Shown: positions 18,805 to 27,549 of the stretch, piece after piece
Numbering within the stretch: position 1 is the first letter of the stretch
Layout: the number at the start of each line of letters is the position of its first letter
Source: Lachnospiraceae bacterium
GTDB taxonomy: Bacteria > Bacillota > Clostridia > Lachnospirales > Lachnospiraceae
DNA: 64,000 nt
Assembly: GCA_910574965.1 (NCBI GenBank)
Contig: CAJTDB010000007.1
Coordinates: 120,649-184,648 of the forward strand
Direction of reading: 5' to 3'
The notes under the pieces: generated by a model
Seen by the model: the letters and a program-made list of their open reading frames with translations, nothing else
Databases searched by the model: none
What the model was told of the DNA's origin: nothing
Made by a program: the position numbers and the translations under genes

Positions 18805-19910
18805 GCTTTCCACCTGATCACACTGATCTGATCGTTGCCCCAAAGAGCAAGCGCATTTATCAGAGAATACAGCCCTTCCTTTTCTCTTTCCTGAGCATCG
18901 GTTACGATATACACCCGGTCATAGGCCCCAAGATCATACAAAAATGTCCGCCGCTTTTGATCGTACAGGCTGGCTAACTCATACCGCTCGTGCAGCGGAT
19001 AGGATTTCTCCTTACTGACGGCAATGGGACTTCTGGTCGTGGCATGGCACCATACCTGCATCCCTTTATCCTCCATCAAAGAAGCCAGAAGGATGGACGG
19101 ATACATAAATTCCTCTGTACCAAGCACCAGAACCCGCTCTTCCGGCTTCCAGGGCACCCGTTCAAGAATTTCCTGCCCCATCTGTCTGCAGGCCCTCTCA
19201 TAGTCTTTTCCGTCCACCAGCCTGCGGGCATCCCGTCCGCCATGGACGGTATATTCCTCCCATGAGACTTCCGGCTTTTTCCGGACACATTCATGACGGA
19301 TGCCGTCTTCCGGACACGCGGATGCACGCTCCTCATAGCCTTCATGACTGGTTTTTACAAGCCAGTGCAGCCGAATGCCCTTTTTCTCATACGCCTGTCT
19401 GTGGGACTCGTCCATGCCGTTTTGCAGGGAAGCGGCGCTGTAGCAGAACCGCCCCGGAAATGCCCGTTCCAGAAGTTCCACAATGTTCTGTATCGTATCC
19501 CCGGTCGTGATCTCGTCTTCGATAAAGACAATTCGCTCTGCCAGGGAAACTGCCCGCTCCAGATCCTCCCTTACAAGCTTCTGCTCCGCCGCATGGCTGT
19601 GCCGTTCAGAAAAATAAAAATACGTTGCGCCTTCAAGCTCCTCCCTCGTTGTCTGCATATAAAGAGATCCGAGTCTTCCTGCCGCCGCCGCCCCTGCTGC
19701 CGTAGCCGTCTCAGCAAAGCCGATCAGCAAAAGCCGTTCGTCTCCGTATGCCTCTAAAAGAAGATCCGACAGTGCTTCGAACATGGCAAGCGTTTTTCCC
19801 GGACTGACCGGAACATGTTTTCCCTGCAGCGGATTGACCACCAGATATGTGCGCTTTGTGTTCTTTTCCCGCTTTGCCACCGCTGCCACCTGCTGCTCTG
19901 TATAACTCAT
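18801..19910 (-). CDS. PRTase-TRSP bifunctional-looking protein (Ter-linked)
   Basis: 369 aa. The N-terminal half is an orotate-PRTase-like domain with an intact PRPP-binding loop VFIEDEITTGDT (128-139). The C-terminal half carries the TRSP signature: EEFMYPSILLASLMEDKGMQ, then CHATTRSPIAVS near residue 295. In Ter-associated clusters this architecture accompanies the PRTase-PELOTA and C-C lyase enzymes in a predicted nucleoside-like metabolite pathway. Its AAAAGGAG ribosome site overlaps the end of carB, whose stop is only 17 nt upstream, so it is probably on the carAB transcript, an unusual association. Confidence 0.87.
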   Translation of the reverse strand: MSYTEQQVAAVAKREKNTKRTYLVVNPLQGKHVPVSPGKTLAMFEALSDLLLEAYGDERLLLIGFAETATAAGAAAAGRLGSLYMQTTREELEGATYFYFSERHSHAAEQKLVREDLERAVSLAERIVFIEDEITTGDTIQNIVELLERAFPGRFCYSAASLQNGMDESHRQAYEKKGIRLHWLVKTSHEGYEERASACPEDGIRHECVRKKPEVSWEEYTVHGGRDARRLVDGKDYERACRQMGQEILERVPWKPEERVLVLGTEEFMYPSILLASLMEDKGMQVWCHATTRSPIAVSKEKSYPLHERYELASLYDQKRRTFLYDLGAYDRVYIVTDAQEREKEGLYSLINALALWGNDQISVIRWKA

Positions 19911-19927
19911 GATTCCTTACGCTCCTT

Positions 19928-22900
19928 TTAGATTTCTGCAATATTTACCAAAGTCAATGTTTTGCTGTCTGTATTTTCCAGAGAGGTCACAAGGGCTTTC
20001 GCCGTATCGATGGCTGTCAGCACGTTTACGCCGGTCTCGATGGCATTTCTGCGGATCACAAAGCCATCGCGGCTGTGCTCCACTCCCTGGGACGGCGTAT
20101 CGATGACCAGATCGATCTGATGCCCCAGAATCAGGTCCAGGATATTGGGAGACTCCTGTTCTAATTTACGGGTCATGCGCACCTGTACGTCTGCCTCCAT
20201 AAGCGCCCTTGCGGTCCCTTTCGTGGCAAAAATGCTGTATCCAAGCGCTTCCAGACGCTTGGCGATCTTAGCCGCCTCCTCCTTGTCTTCCTCCCGGACG
20301 GTCATAATCACATTCCGATACTTCGGAAGCCGGACACCCGCACCTAAAAAGGCCTTGTAGAGTGCCTCGTGAAATGTCTTTGCAATGCCAAGACATTCCC
20401 CGGTAGACTTCATCTCCGGACCCAGACCGATATCCGCCCCCCGAATTTTCTCAAAGGAAAAGACCGGCATCTTCACGGCAAAATACTCTGCTTCCGCCTG
20501 AAGCCCCGGTGTATACGCAAGATCCCGGATCCGGTGTCCAAGGATTACCTTTGCCGCCAGACGGACGATAGGGATTCCCGTCACTTTGCTGATATACGGA
20601 ACCGTACGGCTGGAACGGGGATTGACCTCGATCACATACACATCCTCTTTGACGACTATAAACTGAATATTAATCAGGCCAATGACATGCAGTGCCTGAG
20701 CAAGTCTTCTTGTATACTCCTCAATGACCTCTTTGACGTGAGCGCTGATACTTCTGGCGGGATAGACGGAGATACTGTCCCCCGAATGGATGCCTGCCCG
20801 CTCAATATGCTCCATAATGCCCGGAATCAGGATATCCTCTCCGTCGCACACAGCATCCACCTCGATCTCCCGGCCCTGAAGATATTTATCCACAAGAATC
20901 GGATGGTCCTGGGCAATTCGATTAATAATCCCGATAAATTCTTCCACATCGTTGTCCCCGATGGCGATCTGCATCCCCTGACCTCCCAGCACATAAGAGG
21001 GACGCACCAGCACCGGATACCCAAGTCTCCTGGCCGCGGCTTTTGCTTCTTCTGCCGTATACACCGTCTCTCCCTTTGGCCTGGGAATGCCGCAGGTTTC
21101 CAAAATACCGTCGAAAAGTTCCCGGTCCTCCGCCGCATCTACATTTTCTGCAGATGTGCCGAGAATTGGCACCCCCATCTTCATCAGCGCCTGTGTCAGC
21201 TTGATGGCCGTCTGCCCGCCGAACTGAACGACGGCGCCGTCCGGATGCTCCAGCTCCACAATGCTCTCCACATCTTCCGCCGTCAGCGGTTCAAAATACA
21301 GTTTATCCGCAATGTCAAAGTCCGTGCTCACGGTTTCCGGATTATTATTGACAATGATCGTCTCATAGCCTTCCCCGGAAAATGCCCAGGTACAGTGCAC
21401 AGAGCAGAAATCAAACTCGATCCCCTGACCGATTCGGATCGGACCGGAGCCGAGAATCAGCACTTTTTTGCGTCCGCCGGCAGAAACAGCTTCATTTTCA
21501 CTGCCATACACGGAATAATAATAAGGCGTGGCCGCGTCAAACTCTCCCGCACATGTATCCACCATCTTATAGGCTGCCCTGATCCCGTACTTTTGCCGCA
21601 AATCCCGGATGACTTCTGCAGACTTCCCGGTCAGTTCCCCGATCACCTGATCCGGAAACTCCAATCGTTTTGCTTCTTTTAATAAGTCGAACGTCAGTTC
21701 TTCTTCCCGCAGTCTCTGTTCCATCTCCACCAGAATCTTCAGCTTGTCAATGAACCAGGGATCGATTTTGGTAATCTTACGGATCTCTTCATAGGAAATG
21801 TCTCTTCTGAGAGCTTCCGCAATCACCCAAATCCGCCGGTCGTCCACAACTGCCAACTGCAGAAGCAGCTCCTCTTTTGTCAGATGCCCAAAATCATAGG
21901 ACATAAGGCTGTCCGCATGCTGTTCCAGCGAACGAATTGCTTTCATAAGGCCGCCCTCAAAACTGTCGCTGATGCTCATGACCTCTCCGGTCGCTTTCAT
22001 CTGGGTCGTCAGCGTCCTTCTGGCACTGATAAATTTGTCAAAAGGCAGGCGGGGCATCTTCACCACGCAGTAATCCAGCACCGGCTCAAAACTTGCCATA
22101 GTCTGTCCGGTTACCGCATTGGTAATCTCATCCAGCGTATAGCCAACGGCAATCTTCGCTGCCACTTTGGCAATGGGATATCCTGTGGCTTTGCTGGCCA
22201 GTGCAGAAGAACGGCTCACACGGGGATTAACTTCAATGACGCAGTATTCAAAGCTTTCTGGATGCAGGGCAAACTGTACGTTGCATCCTCCGGTGATCTG
22301 AAGCGCTCCGATAATATTCAGTGCCGATGTGCGGAGCATCTGATACTCCTTGTCCCCCAGGGTCTGAGACGGCGCCACAACGATGCTGTCTCCCGTATGA
22401 ACTCCCACCGGGTCGATATTTTCCATATTGCAGACGGTAATCACATTGCCTGCACCGTCTCGCATGACCTCGTACTCAATTTCCTTCCAGCCTGCGATGC
22501 AGCGCTCTACCAGCACCTGCCCCACTCTGGAGAGCCGAAGTCCGTTGGCCAGAATCTCCTCCAGCTCCGTCCGGTCATGGGCGATGCCCCCTCCGCTTCC
22601 ACCCAGCGTATAAGCCGGACGAAGCACCACCGGATATCCGATCTTTCCGGCAAATGCGATGCCTTCTTCCAGACTTTCCACCACCAGAGACGGCGCAACC
22701 GGTTCCCCGATCTGCTCCATGGTGGATTTAAACTCCAGGCGGTCCTCCGCCTTCTTGATGGTCCGGGCAGTGGTCCCGATAAGACGTACGCCGGCCTTTT
22801 CAAAAAATCCCTTCTCCGCAAGCTCCATGGCCAGGTTAAGCCCCGCCTGTCCCCCCAGTGTCGGCAGGACGCTGTCCGGGTGCTCCTTCAAAATGATCTG

Positions 22901-23125
22901 TTCCACGGTCTTGGCAGTCAGTGGTTCAATATATACCTGGTCCGCAATGTCCTTGTCCGTCATGATCGTCGCCGGGTTGGAGTTTAAGAGGACTACCTCT
23001 ACGCCTTCTTCTTTCAGGGACCGGCACGCCTGGGTTCCGGCATAGTCAAATTCCGCCGCCTGCCCGATCACAATCGGACCGGAACCGATAACCAGCACTT
23101 TTTTGATTCTAGGATCTCTAGGCAT
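19928..23125 (-). CDS. carB: Carbamoyl-phosphate synthase, large subunit
   Basis: Makes carbamoyl phosphate from bicarbonate, ammonia from CarA, and two ATP, for pyrimidine and arginine synthesis. 1065 aa, full length. Two homologous ATP-grasp halves are clear: the first opens KKVLVIGSGPIVIGQAAEFD, the second KKVLILGSGPIRIGQGIEFD near residue 555, each with its EVNPR metal motif. The C-terminal MGS-like regulatory domain (from about residue 935) includes FATKGTARALMEADV. The ATG overlaps the carA stop by 8 nt and uses GGAGGTGGG within carA. Two Ter-type PRTase genes follow without a terminator. Confidence 0.97.
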   Translation of the reverse strand: MPRDPRIKKVLVIGSGPIVIGQAAEFDYAGTQACRSLKEEGVEVVLLNSNPATIMTDKDIADQVYIEPLTAKTVEQIILKEHPDSVLPTLGGQAGLNLAMELAEKGFFEKAGVRLIGTTARTIKKAEDRLEFKSTMEQIGEPVAPSLVVESLEEGIAFAGKIGYPVVLRPAYTLGGSGGGIAHDRTELEEILANGLRLSRVGQVLVERCIAGWKEIEYEVMRDGAGNVITVCNMENIDPVGVHTGDSIVVAPSQTLGDKEYQMLRTSALNIIGALQITGGCNVQFALHPESFEYCVIEVNPRVSRSSALASKATGYPIAKVAAKIAVGYTLDEITNAVTGQTMASFEPVLDYCVVKMPRLPFDKFISARRTLTTQMKATGEVMSISDSFEGGLMKAIRSLEQHADSLMSYDFGHLTKEELLLQLAVVDDRRIWVIAEALRRDISYEEIRKITKIDPWFIDKLKILVEMEQRLREEELTFDLLKEAKRLEFPDQVIGELTGKSAEVIRDLRQKYGIRAAYKMVDTCAGEFDAATPYYYSVYGSENEAVSAGGRKKVLILGSGPIRIGQGIEFDFCSVHCTWAFSGEGYETIIVNNNPETVSTDFDIADKLYFEPLTAEDVESIVELEHPDGAVVQFGGQTAIKLTQALMKMGVPILGTSAENVDAAEDRELFDGILETCGIPRPKGETVYTAEEAKAAARRLGYPVLVRPSYVLGGQGMQIAIGDNDVEEFIGIINRIAQDHPILVDKYLQGREIEVDAVCDGEDILIPGIMEHIERAGIHSGDSISVYPARSISAHVKEVIEEYTRRLAQALHVIGLINIQFIVVKEDVYVIEVNPRSSRTVPYISKVTGIPIVRLAAKVILGHRIRDLAYTPGLQAEAEYFAVKMPVFSFEKIRGADIGLGPEMKSTGECLGIAKTFHEALYKAFLGAGVRLPKYRNVIMTVREEDKEEAAKIAKRLEALGYSIFATKGTARALMEADVQVRMTRKLEQESPNILDLILGHQIDLVIDTPSQGVEHSRDGFVIRRNAIETGVNVLTAIDTAKALVTSLENTDSKTLTLVNIAEI

Positions 23126-24197
23126 TTTTTCCCACCTCCATCATCTTCATAAAACGATCGAACAGACCGTCGGAATCCTTAGGACCCGGACACGCCTCCG
23201 GGTGGAACTGTACTGTGAAAATATTTTTTCCTGTATAAAGAAGCCCTTCGTTGGTCCCGTCGTTGACGTTTTCAAAAGCCGGAACCGCCGTCTTTTTATT
23301 CAGGCTTTTCGCATCCACCGCATAACCATGGTTCTGGGACGTGATATACACTTTCCCGTCCCCAAGGTCCCGGACCGGATGATTTCCGCCTCTGTGACCG
23401 TATTTCAGCTTATACGTATCTGCACCTGTCGCAAGGGCCATAAGCTGATGACCAAGGCAGATCGCAAAGATCGGAATCGTTGTCTCATATAATTTGCGGA
23501 TTTCCTGAATGACTTTTTTGCACGCCTTGGGATCGCCAGGGCCATTGGAAAGCATGATTCCGTCCGGTCCGGAGGCGATGATCTCCTCTGCGGACGTAAA
23601 AGAAGGATAGACAGTGACTTCACAGCCACGATTTTGCAGAGAACGGATGATATTTCGTTTGGCTCCAAGATCCAGAAGCGCCACTTTTAAACCCTCACCA
23701 GGCAGCACATAAGGCTTTTTGCAGGTTACACGGGATACTTCATCCCCTGTGGCATACGCTTTAAGCCTCCTCTGCACTTCTTCCGTCTGAAAATGTTCGT
23801 CGGTGGTAATGATCCCGTTCATGGTCCCTGCTTCTCTGAGAATCCTTGTCAGTGCACGGGTATCGATCCCGCAGATGCCCGGTATCTGATATTTTGTCAG
23901 GAAATCCTGGATGGAATTTTCGGACCGGAAATTGCTTGGCATCCTGGACAGCTCCCTGACGATAAATCCGGACACCCAGGGCCTCTCGGACTCCATATCT
24001 TCACGGCAGATTCCATAATTGCCGATCAGAGGATACGTCATTGCAACCGCCTGCCCCGCATACGAAGGATCGGTCAGAACTTCCAGATAACCGGTCATGG
24101 AAGTGTTAAATACAATCTCACTGACTGCCTCCTTAGCAGCGCCGATGCTCCTGCCGGAGAAGACATGTCCGTCTTCCAGAATAAGAAATGCTTTCAT
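23118..24197 (-). CDS. carA: Carbamoyl-phosphate synthase, small (glutaminase) subunit
   Basis: Hydrolyses glutamine and channels ammonia to CarB. 359 aa from the ATG at 24197 (MKAFLILEDGHVFSG, the usual start); the longer frame from 24302 would begin inside the promoter. The N-terminal small domain is followed by the class I glutamine amidotransferase domain, with nucleophile cysteine in FAICLGHQLMALA and the HPEACPGP catalytic histidine/glutamate near the C terminus. It is driven by a near-perfect sigma-A promoter at 24259-24287 and heads carA-carB-PRTase-PRTase. No PyrR-like attenuator is evident in the short leader. Confidence 0.96.
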   Translation of the reverse strand: MKAFLILEDGHVFSGRSIGAAKEAVSEIVFNTSMTGYLEVLTDPSYAGQAVAMTYPLIGNYGICREDMESERPWVSGFIVRELSRMPSNFRSENSIQDFLTKYQIPGICGIDTRALTRILREAGTMNGIITTDEHFQTEEVQRRLKAYATGDEVSRVTCKKPYVLPGEGLKVALLDLGAKRNIIRSLQNRGCEVTVYPSFTSAEEIIASGPDGIMLSNGPGDPKACKKVIQEIRKLYETTIPIFAICLGHQLMALATGADTYKLKYGHRGGNHPVRDLGDGKVYITSQNHGYAVDAKSLNKKTAVPAFENVNDGTNEGLLYTGKNIFTVQFHPEACPGPKDSDGLFDRFMKMMEVGKNA

Positions 24198-24258
24198 CTT
24201 CTCAACTTTTCCTTTCCCGTCATTGATCCGGACACCTAAAAATGCCCAAATTGCTAGT

Positions 24259-24287
24259 ATTATACACAAAAAGCAGGGGCTTGACAA
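24259..24287 (-). promoter_or_regulatory. carA promoter, with -35 inside the upstream terminator loop
   Basis: Minus strand: -35 TTGTCA (24282-24287), 17-nt spacer, -10 TATAAT (24259-24264). The -35 hexamer is the loop of the terminator hairpin of the gene upstream, so termination and initiation signals share the same bases. Confidence 0.85.
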
Positions 24288-24294
24288 CCCCTGC
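24268..24294 (-). terminator. Terminator of the PRTase-like gene
   Basis: Minus strand: 7-bp stem GCAGGGG / CCCCTGC with an 8-nt loop, followed by TTTTT, 30 nt after the stop at 24324. Confidence 0.85.
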
Positions 24295-24323
24295 CTTTCC
24301 ATTCCGTAAATTTTAAACAGATA

Positions 24324-24965
24324 CTAGATCTTGCTGTATCCAAACCCGTTGACAATGGCATCGATCCTCTGTCCGGTTTTGCACATGGGACAGTCTTTCT
24401 CGTCAAAGGATGCATATCCGCTCATATCATTTGCATTGAAAATGCTGTTTACTTCCACGCCGTGAGCCTCTTTGACAAAGCTGAAGATCGAAGCAATCCC
24501 CTGAACCTTACCGCCATAATACTCCACGCTCCGGATCGCTTTCTCCAGCGTAACACCGGTCGTAATAGAGGTCGAAAGGATCAGGATATTCTTGTTCTGA
24601 ACCATGATCTTGGAATTGTCCCGGAAGATCATCTGTCCATTGATGTCCTGCTCCGGAGCTGTGACATAAATCGTGTTGTGGGCATTTAAACACATGATGC
24701 CGCCCTTGGTCAGTTCCTGAGCCAGATAAGCACCGATTACCTGGCAGCTATTCAGACAGATAATCGTATCTACAACGGTATTGTTCTCATATTTCCTTGC
24801 CAGAAGCTTTGCTGCTGCCTCCGCCTCACTCTGACGTGCCTGGAGCGTCGTCAGATCCACATAATAGTTAATATGAGAGTGAGATGTTACAAAATGTCCT
24901 GGGATGACCTTTAAAGCGACCCGATTGTCAGCTTCTGAATAAATCTTAAAAATCCGTTTTTCCAT
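24324..24965 (-). CDS. Orotate-PRTase-like protein with altered PRPP loop
   Basis: 213 aa, PRTase fold resembling orotate phosphoribosyltransferase. The position of the PRPP loop is clear (ILILSTSITTGVT, 128-140), but the two acidic residues that normally precede ITTG and bind the ribose hydroxyls are Ser-Thr-Ser here, so ordinary catalysis is doubtful. A CPMC pair near residue 195 could bind metal. The ATG at 24965 follows AAAGGAGGA and the gene has its own promoter (25042-25070) and terminator. It sits directly upstream of carAB and so probably relates to nucleotide metabolism or its control; a ligand-sensing role is possible. Confidence 0.8.
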   Translation of the reverse strand: MEKRIFKIYSEADNRVALKVIPGHFVTSHSHINYYVDLTTLQARQSEAEAAAKLLARKYENNTVVDTIICLNSCQVIGAYLAQELTKGGIMCLNAHNTIYVTAPEQDINGQMIFRDNSKIMVQNKNILILSTSITTGVTLEKAIRSVEYYGGKVQGIASIFSFVKEAHGVEVNSIFNANDMSGYASFDEKDCPMCKTGQRIDAIVNGFGYSKI

Positions 24966-25041
24966 ATAAGGAATCCTCCTTTTTCTGTGATGCGGAAGAC
25001 CGCCATGCCTGCGGAACTCCCCTCCAGTCTTCTTTATAGAT

Positions 25042-25070
25042 ATTATACATAACAGATGCAAATTTAGCAA
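25042..25070 (-). promoter_or_regulatory. Promoter of the PRTase-like gene
   Basis: Minus strand: -35 TTGCTA (25065-25070), 17-nt spacer, -10 TATAAT (25042-25047). It lies in the 310-nt divergent gap to bioY; the rest of the gap holds the BirA operator and bioY promoter. Confidence 0.75.
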
Positions 25071-25176
25071 ACTTTTTATGCACAATTTCCATTTTATTTT
25101 TCTAAAAAAGGAGGTCATGCACTTTGGCCGCAAGGAATACCGGTATACACTGAGAAATAAAATACTTGCGCTTCAT

Positions 25177-25207
25177 TTGTTAACCAATTTTATATTTTGG
25201 TTGACAA
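25177..25207 (+). promoter_or_regulatory. BirA (biotin repressor) operator
   Basis: Half-sites TTGTTAACC (25177-25185) and GGTTGACAA (25199-25207) form an inverted repeat with one mismatch and a 13-nt AT spacer, as in BirA operators. The right half overlaps the -35 of bioY, so binding of BirA-biotinyl-AMP would block transcription. Confidence 0.85.
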
Positions 25208-25229
25208 TCGATTTCATTTCTGTTACCAT
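25201..25229 (+). promoter_or_regulatory. bioYBDA promoter
   Basis: Consensus -35 TTGACA (25201-25206), 17-nt spacer, -10 TACCAT (25224-25229). The -35 lies within the BirA operator. Confidence 0.75.
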
Positions 25230-25275
25230 GGGTTCTGGAAAAAATAAGAAAACACTTACAGGGGGTATCCGCATC

Positions 25276-25827
25276 ATGAAAAAAAATTTTACCACAAAAG
25301 AAATGACACTCTGTGCTCTGTTCACCGTCCTGATTGCAGTAGGCGCATTTATCAAAATCCCGGTTCCGGTCGTTCCGTTTACCCTGCAGTTTCTGTTTAC
25401 CATGATGGCCGGACTTCTCTTAGGCGGAAGGCTGGGCGCTCTGAGCGTCGGACTTTATGCGGTCCTTGGCCTTGCCGGACTTCCTATTTTCGCCGAAGGC
25501 GGCGGTTTCTGGTACGTCTTAAAGCCAAGTTTTGGATATATTATCGGCTTTGTCCTCGGAAGCTATGTAACCGGCCGGATGACGGAGCATTATAAAAAGC
25601 TGACGTTTGGAAAGGTGCTGGCGGCAAACCTGGCCGGACTTGCTATTGTATATGGCATGGGAATGGTTTATTATTATATCATCAGCAATTTTGTAATCGA
25701 TACCCCCATCGGACTCTGGCCTCTGTTCCTTTACTGCTTTCTGTTGGCAGTGCCGGGCGATATCTGCCTTTGTTTTCTGGCAGCAGGACTGGCGAAAAGG
25801 CTGCGGCCGGCGATTTCGAATATGTGA
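25276..25827 (+). CDS. bioY: Biotin ECF transporter substrate-binding protein BioY
   Basis: Membrane S component that binds biotin and imports it with a shared ECF ATPase module; no ATPase genes are nearby. 183 aa with about six hydrophobic segments. Family features are IKIPVPVVPFTLQFLFTMMA (residues 21-40), LSVGLYAVLGLAGLPIF and GFVLGSYVTG. The ATG at 25276 follows a GGGGG-type site and the family start MKKNFTTKEM is typical. The BirA operator and promoter upstream, and bioB-bioD-bioA downstream, fix its role in a biotin operon where uptake and late synthesis are controlled together. Confidence 0.95.
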   Translation: MKKNFTTKEMTLCALFTVLIAVGAFIKIPVPVVPFTLQFLFTMMAGLLLGGRLGALSVGLYAVLGLAGLPIFAEGGGFWYVLKPSFGYIIGFVLGSYVTGRMTEHYKKLTFGKVLAANLAGLAIVYGMGMVYYYIISNFVIDTPIGLWPLFLYCFLLAVPGDICLCFLAAGLAKRLRPAISNM

Positions 25828-25848
25828 AAGCGAGGAAACCTATCTGCT

Positions 25849-26823
25849 ATGAGCATTGTAACAGAACTAAAAGAGAACATATTGAAAGGCGGACAGATCA
25901 GCCGTGATGAAGCGCTTTTGCTGGCAGACGCACCTTTGGATGAACTGACCAGGGCAGCAGACGAGATCCGAAGACAGATGTGCCAAAATGGCTTTGACCT
26001 CTGCACAATTGTCAATGGAAAATGCGGACGCTGCTCGGAGGACTGCAAATACTGTGCCCAGAGCGTCCATTATCATACGGCCTGTTCCGAGTCCTATCCG
26101 CTTCTTGATACAAAAAAACTGCTGGAAGGTGCCCGGTACAACGATGCCAAAGGCGTCCTTCGGTATTCCATCGTTACTTCCGGAAAAAGACTGACGGACC
26201 GGGAGATTGACCAAGTGTGCGAAAGCATCCGCACCATAAAAAAAGAGACTTCCATAGAGGTCTGTGTATCTTTCGGCCTTCTGAATGAATCCCAGTTTCG
26301 TAAGATCAAGGAAGCCGGAGCATCCCGGATTCACTGTAATCTGGAGTCTTCTGCACGATATTTTCCAAAAGTCTGCACCACACATACTTATGAAGAAAAG
26401 ATCGAAACCCTCAAAGCAGCACAGCGCGCCGGACTTTCCATCTGCTCCGGAGGCATCTTAGGACTTGGAGAAACGATGGAAGACCGGATTGATATGGTCC
26501 TTACCGCACGGGAACTGGGTGTGAAATCCGTTCCCATGAACCTTTTAAATCCCATTCCAGGTACTCCTTATGAAAAGAACCGTCCCCTGACCAATGAAGA
26601 AGCCTGCCGGTGTGCCGCACTTTTCCGATTTCTGATTCCGGACGCTTCCATCCGGTTAGCCGGCGGAAGGGGACTTTTAGAGGACAAAGGAGAAGCCTGC
26701 TTTTTAAGCGGCGCCAATGCTGCTATCTCCGGCGATATGCTGACCACTGCCGGAATCACCGTAGAGACAGATCAGGAGCTTCTGCAAAAGCTCGGTTATG
26801 AAACGAGGTTATACAATGGCTAA
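25849..26823 (+). CDS. bioB: Biotin synthase
   Basis: Radical SAM enzyme that inserts sulfur into dethiobiotin in the last step of biotin synthesis. 324 aa. The [4Fe-4S] motif reads CSEDCKYC (about residues 65-72), with the following AQS; further family segments are YSIVTSGKRLTD, HCNLESSARYFPKVCTTHTY and PMNLLNPIPGTPYE, which contribute to the second cluster and substrate site. It begins 21 nt after bioY and overlaps bioD by 8 nt, so all are one transcript under BirA. Confidence 0.96.
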   Translation: MSIVTELKENILKGGQISRDEALLLADAPLDELTRAADEIRRQMCQNGFDLCTIVNGKCGRCSEDCKYCAQSVHYHTACSESYPLLDTKKLLEGARYNDAKGVLRYSIVTSGKRLTDREIDQVCESIRTIKKETSIEVCVSFGLLNESQFRKIKEAGASRIHCNLESSARYFPKVCTTHTYEEKIETLKAAQRAGLSICSGGILGLGETMEDRIDMVLTARELGVKSVPMNLLNPIPGTPYEKNRPLTNEEACRCAALFRFLIPDASIRLAGGRGLLEDKGEACFLSGANAAISGDMLTTAGITVETDQELLQKLGYETRLYNG

Positions 26824-27499
26824 AGCATTATTTATCACCGGAACCGGGACGGACGTCGGCAAAACCTACCTCTCCGGTCTGATTGTTAAAAAATTAACGG
26901 ACAGTGGCCGAAAAGCCGGCTATTACAAGGCTGCCATGAGCGGCAATGTCCGGCGACCGGATCAAAGCCTGATCCCCGGAGACGGACAGCATGTAAAGGA
27001 AGTCTCCGGTATCGATCAGCCCCTTGATACCATGTGCCCTTATGTATATGAAACGGCTGTCTCCCCCCATCTGGCTTCCAGGCTGGAAGGAAATCCCGTC
27101 CGCATGAAAGTCGTGCGTGAAGGATTCGAGAACATATGTTCTAAATATGATTATATTACTATGGAAGGAAGCGGCGGTATTCTCTGCCCGCTCTCTTTTG
27201 ACGAATCCCGGATCTGGCTTACAGACATCATTCAGGACTTCGGGCTTTCCTGTCTGCTCGTAGCCGACGCGGGCCTTGGCACCATTAACAGCGTCCTTTT
27301 AACGGTTGAATATATGAGGCAGAAAAAGATTCCCGTGAAAGGGATCCTCCTGAATCATTTCCATCCGGGAAATGTGATGGAAGAAGACAATCTGCGCATG
27401 TGTGAGAATCTGAGCAGAATACCGGTGCTTGCCTGCGTGCAAAAAGGCGACACAGAGCTTCCTATGGATGCAGACACACTGGCGGCTCTGTATGAATAA
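26816..27499 (+). CDS. bioD: Dethiobiotin synthetase
   Basis: Closes the ureido ring of DAPA with CO2 and ATP to give dethiobiotin. 227 aa. P-loop GTGTDVGKT (about residues 9-17), the carbamate/ATP segment YKAAMSG, and MEGSGGILCPL (about 110-121) are typical. The ATG at 26816 overlaps the bioB stop by 8 nt with GAGG inside bioB; an upstream in-frame ATG at 26798 lacks a good site. It is followed by bioA after 50 nt. Confidence 0.94.
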   Translation: MAKALFITGTGTDVGKTYLSGLIVKKLTDSGRKAGYYKAAMSGNVRRPDQSLIPGDGQHVKEVSGIDQPLDTMCPYVYETAVSPHLASRLEGNPVRMKVVREGFENICSKYDYITMEGSGGILCPLSFDESRIWLTDIIQDFGLSCLLVADAGLGTINSVLLTVEYMRQKKIPVKGILLNHFHPGNVMEEDNLRMCENLSRIPVLACVQKGDTELPMDADTLAALYE

Positions 27500-27549
27500 A
27501 TGCATATACTTTAAAAGGGGTTAGAAATTTTGACAGGAGGTAACTTCCC

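Noticed and set aside
20369..22987. Two long plus-strand frames across carB
   Set aside because: Antisense to well-conserved carB; composition rich in His/Arg/Ile as expected for mirror frames; no credible starts.
24198..24258. PyrR or arginine operator in the carA leader
   Set aside because: The leader is short and shows neither a PyrR anti-antiterminator loop nor an ARG-box-like palindrome.
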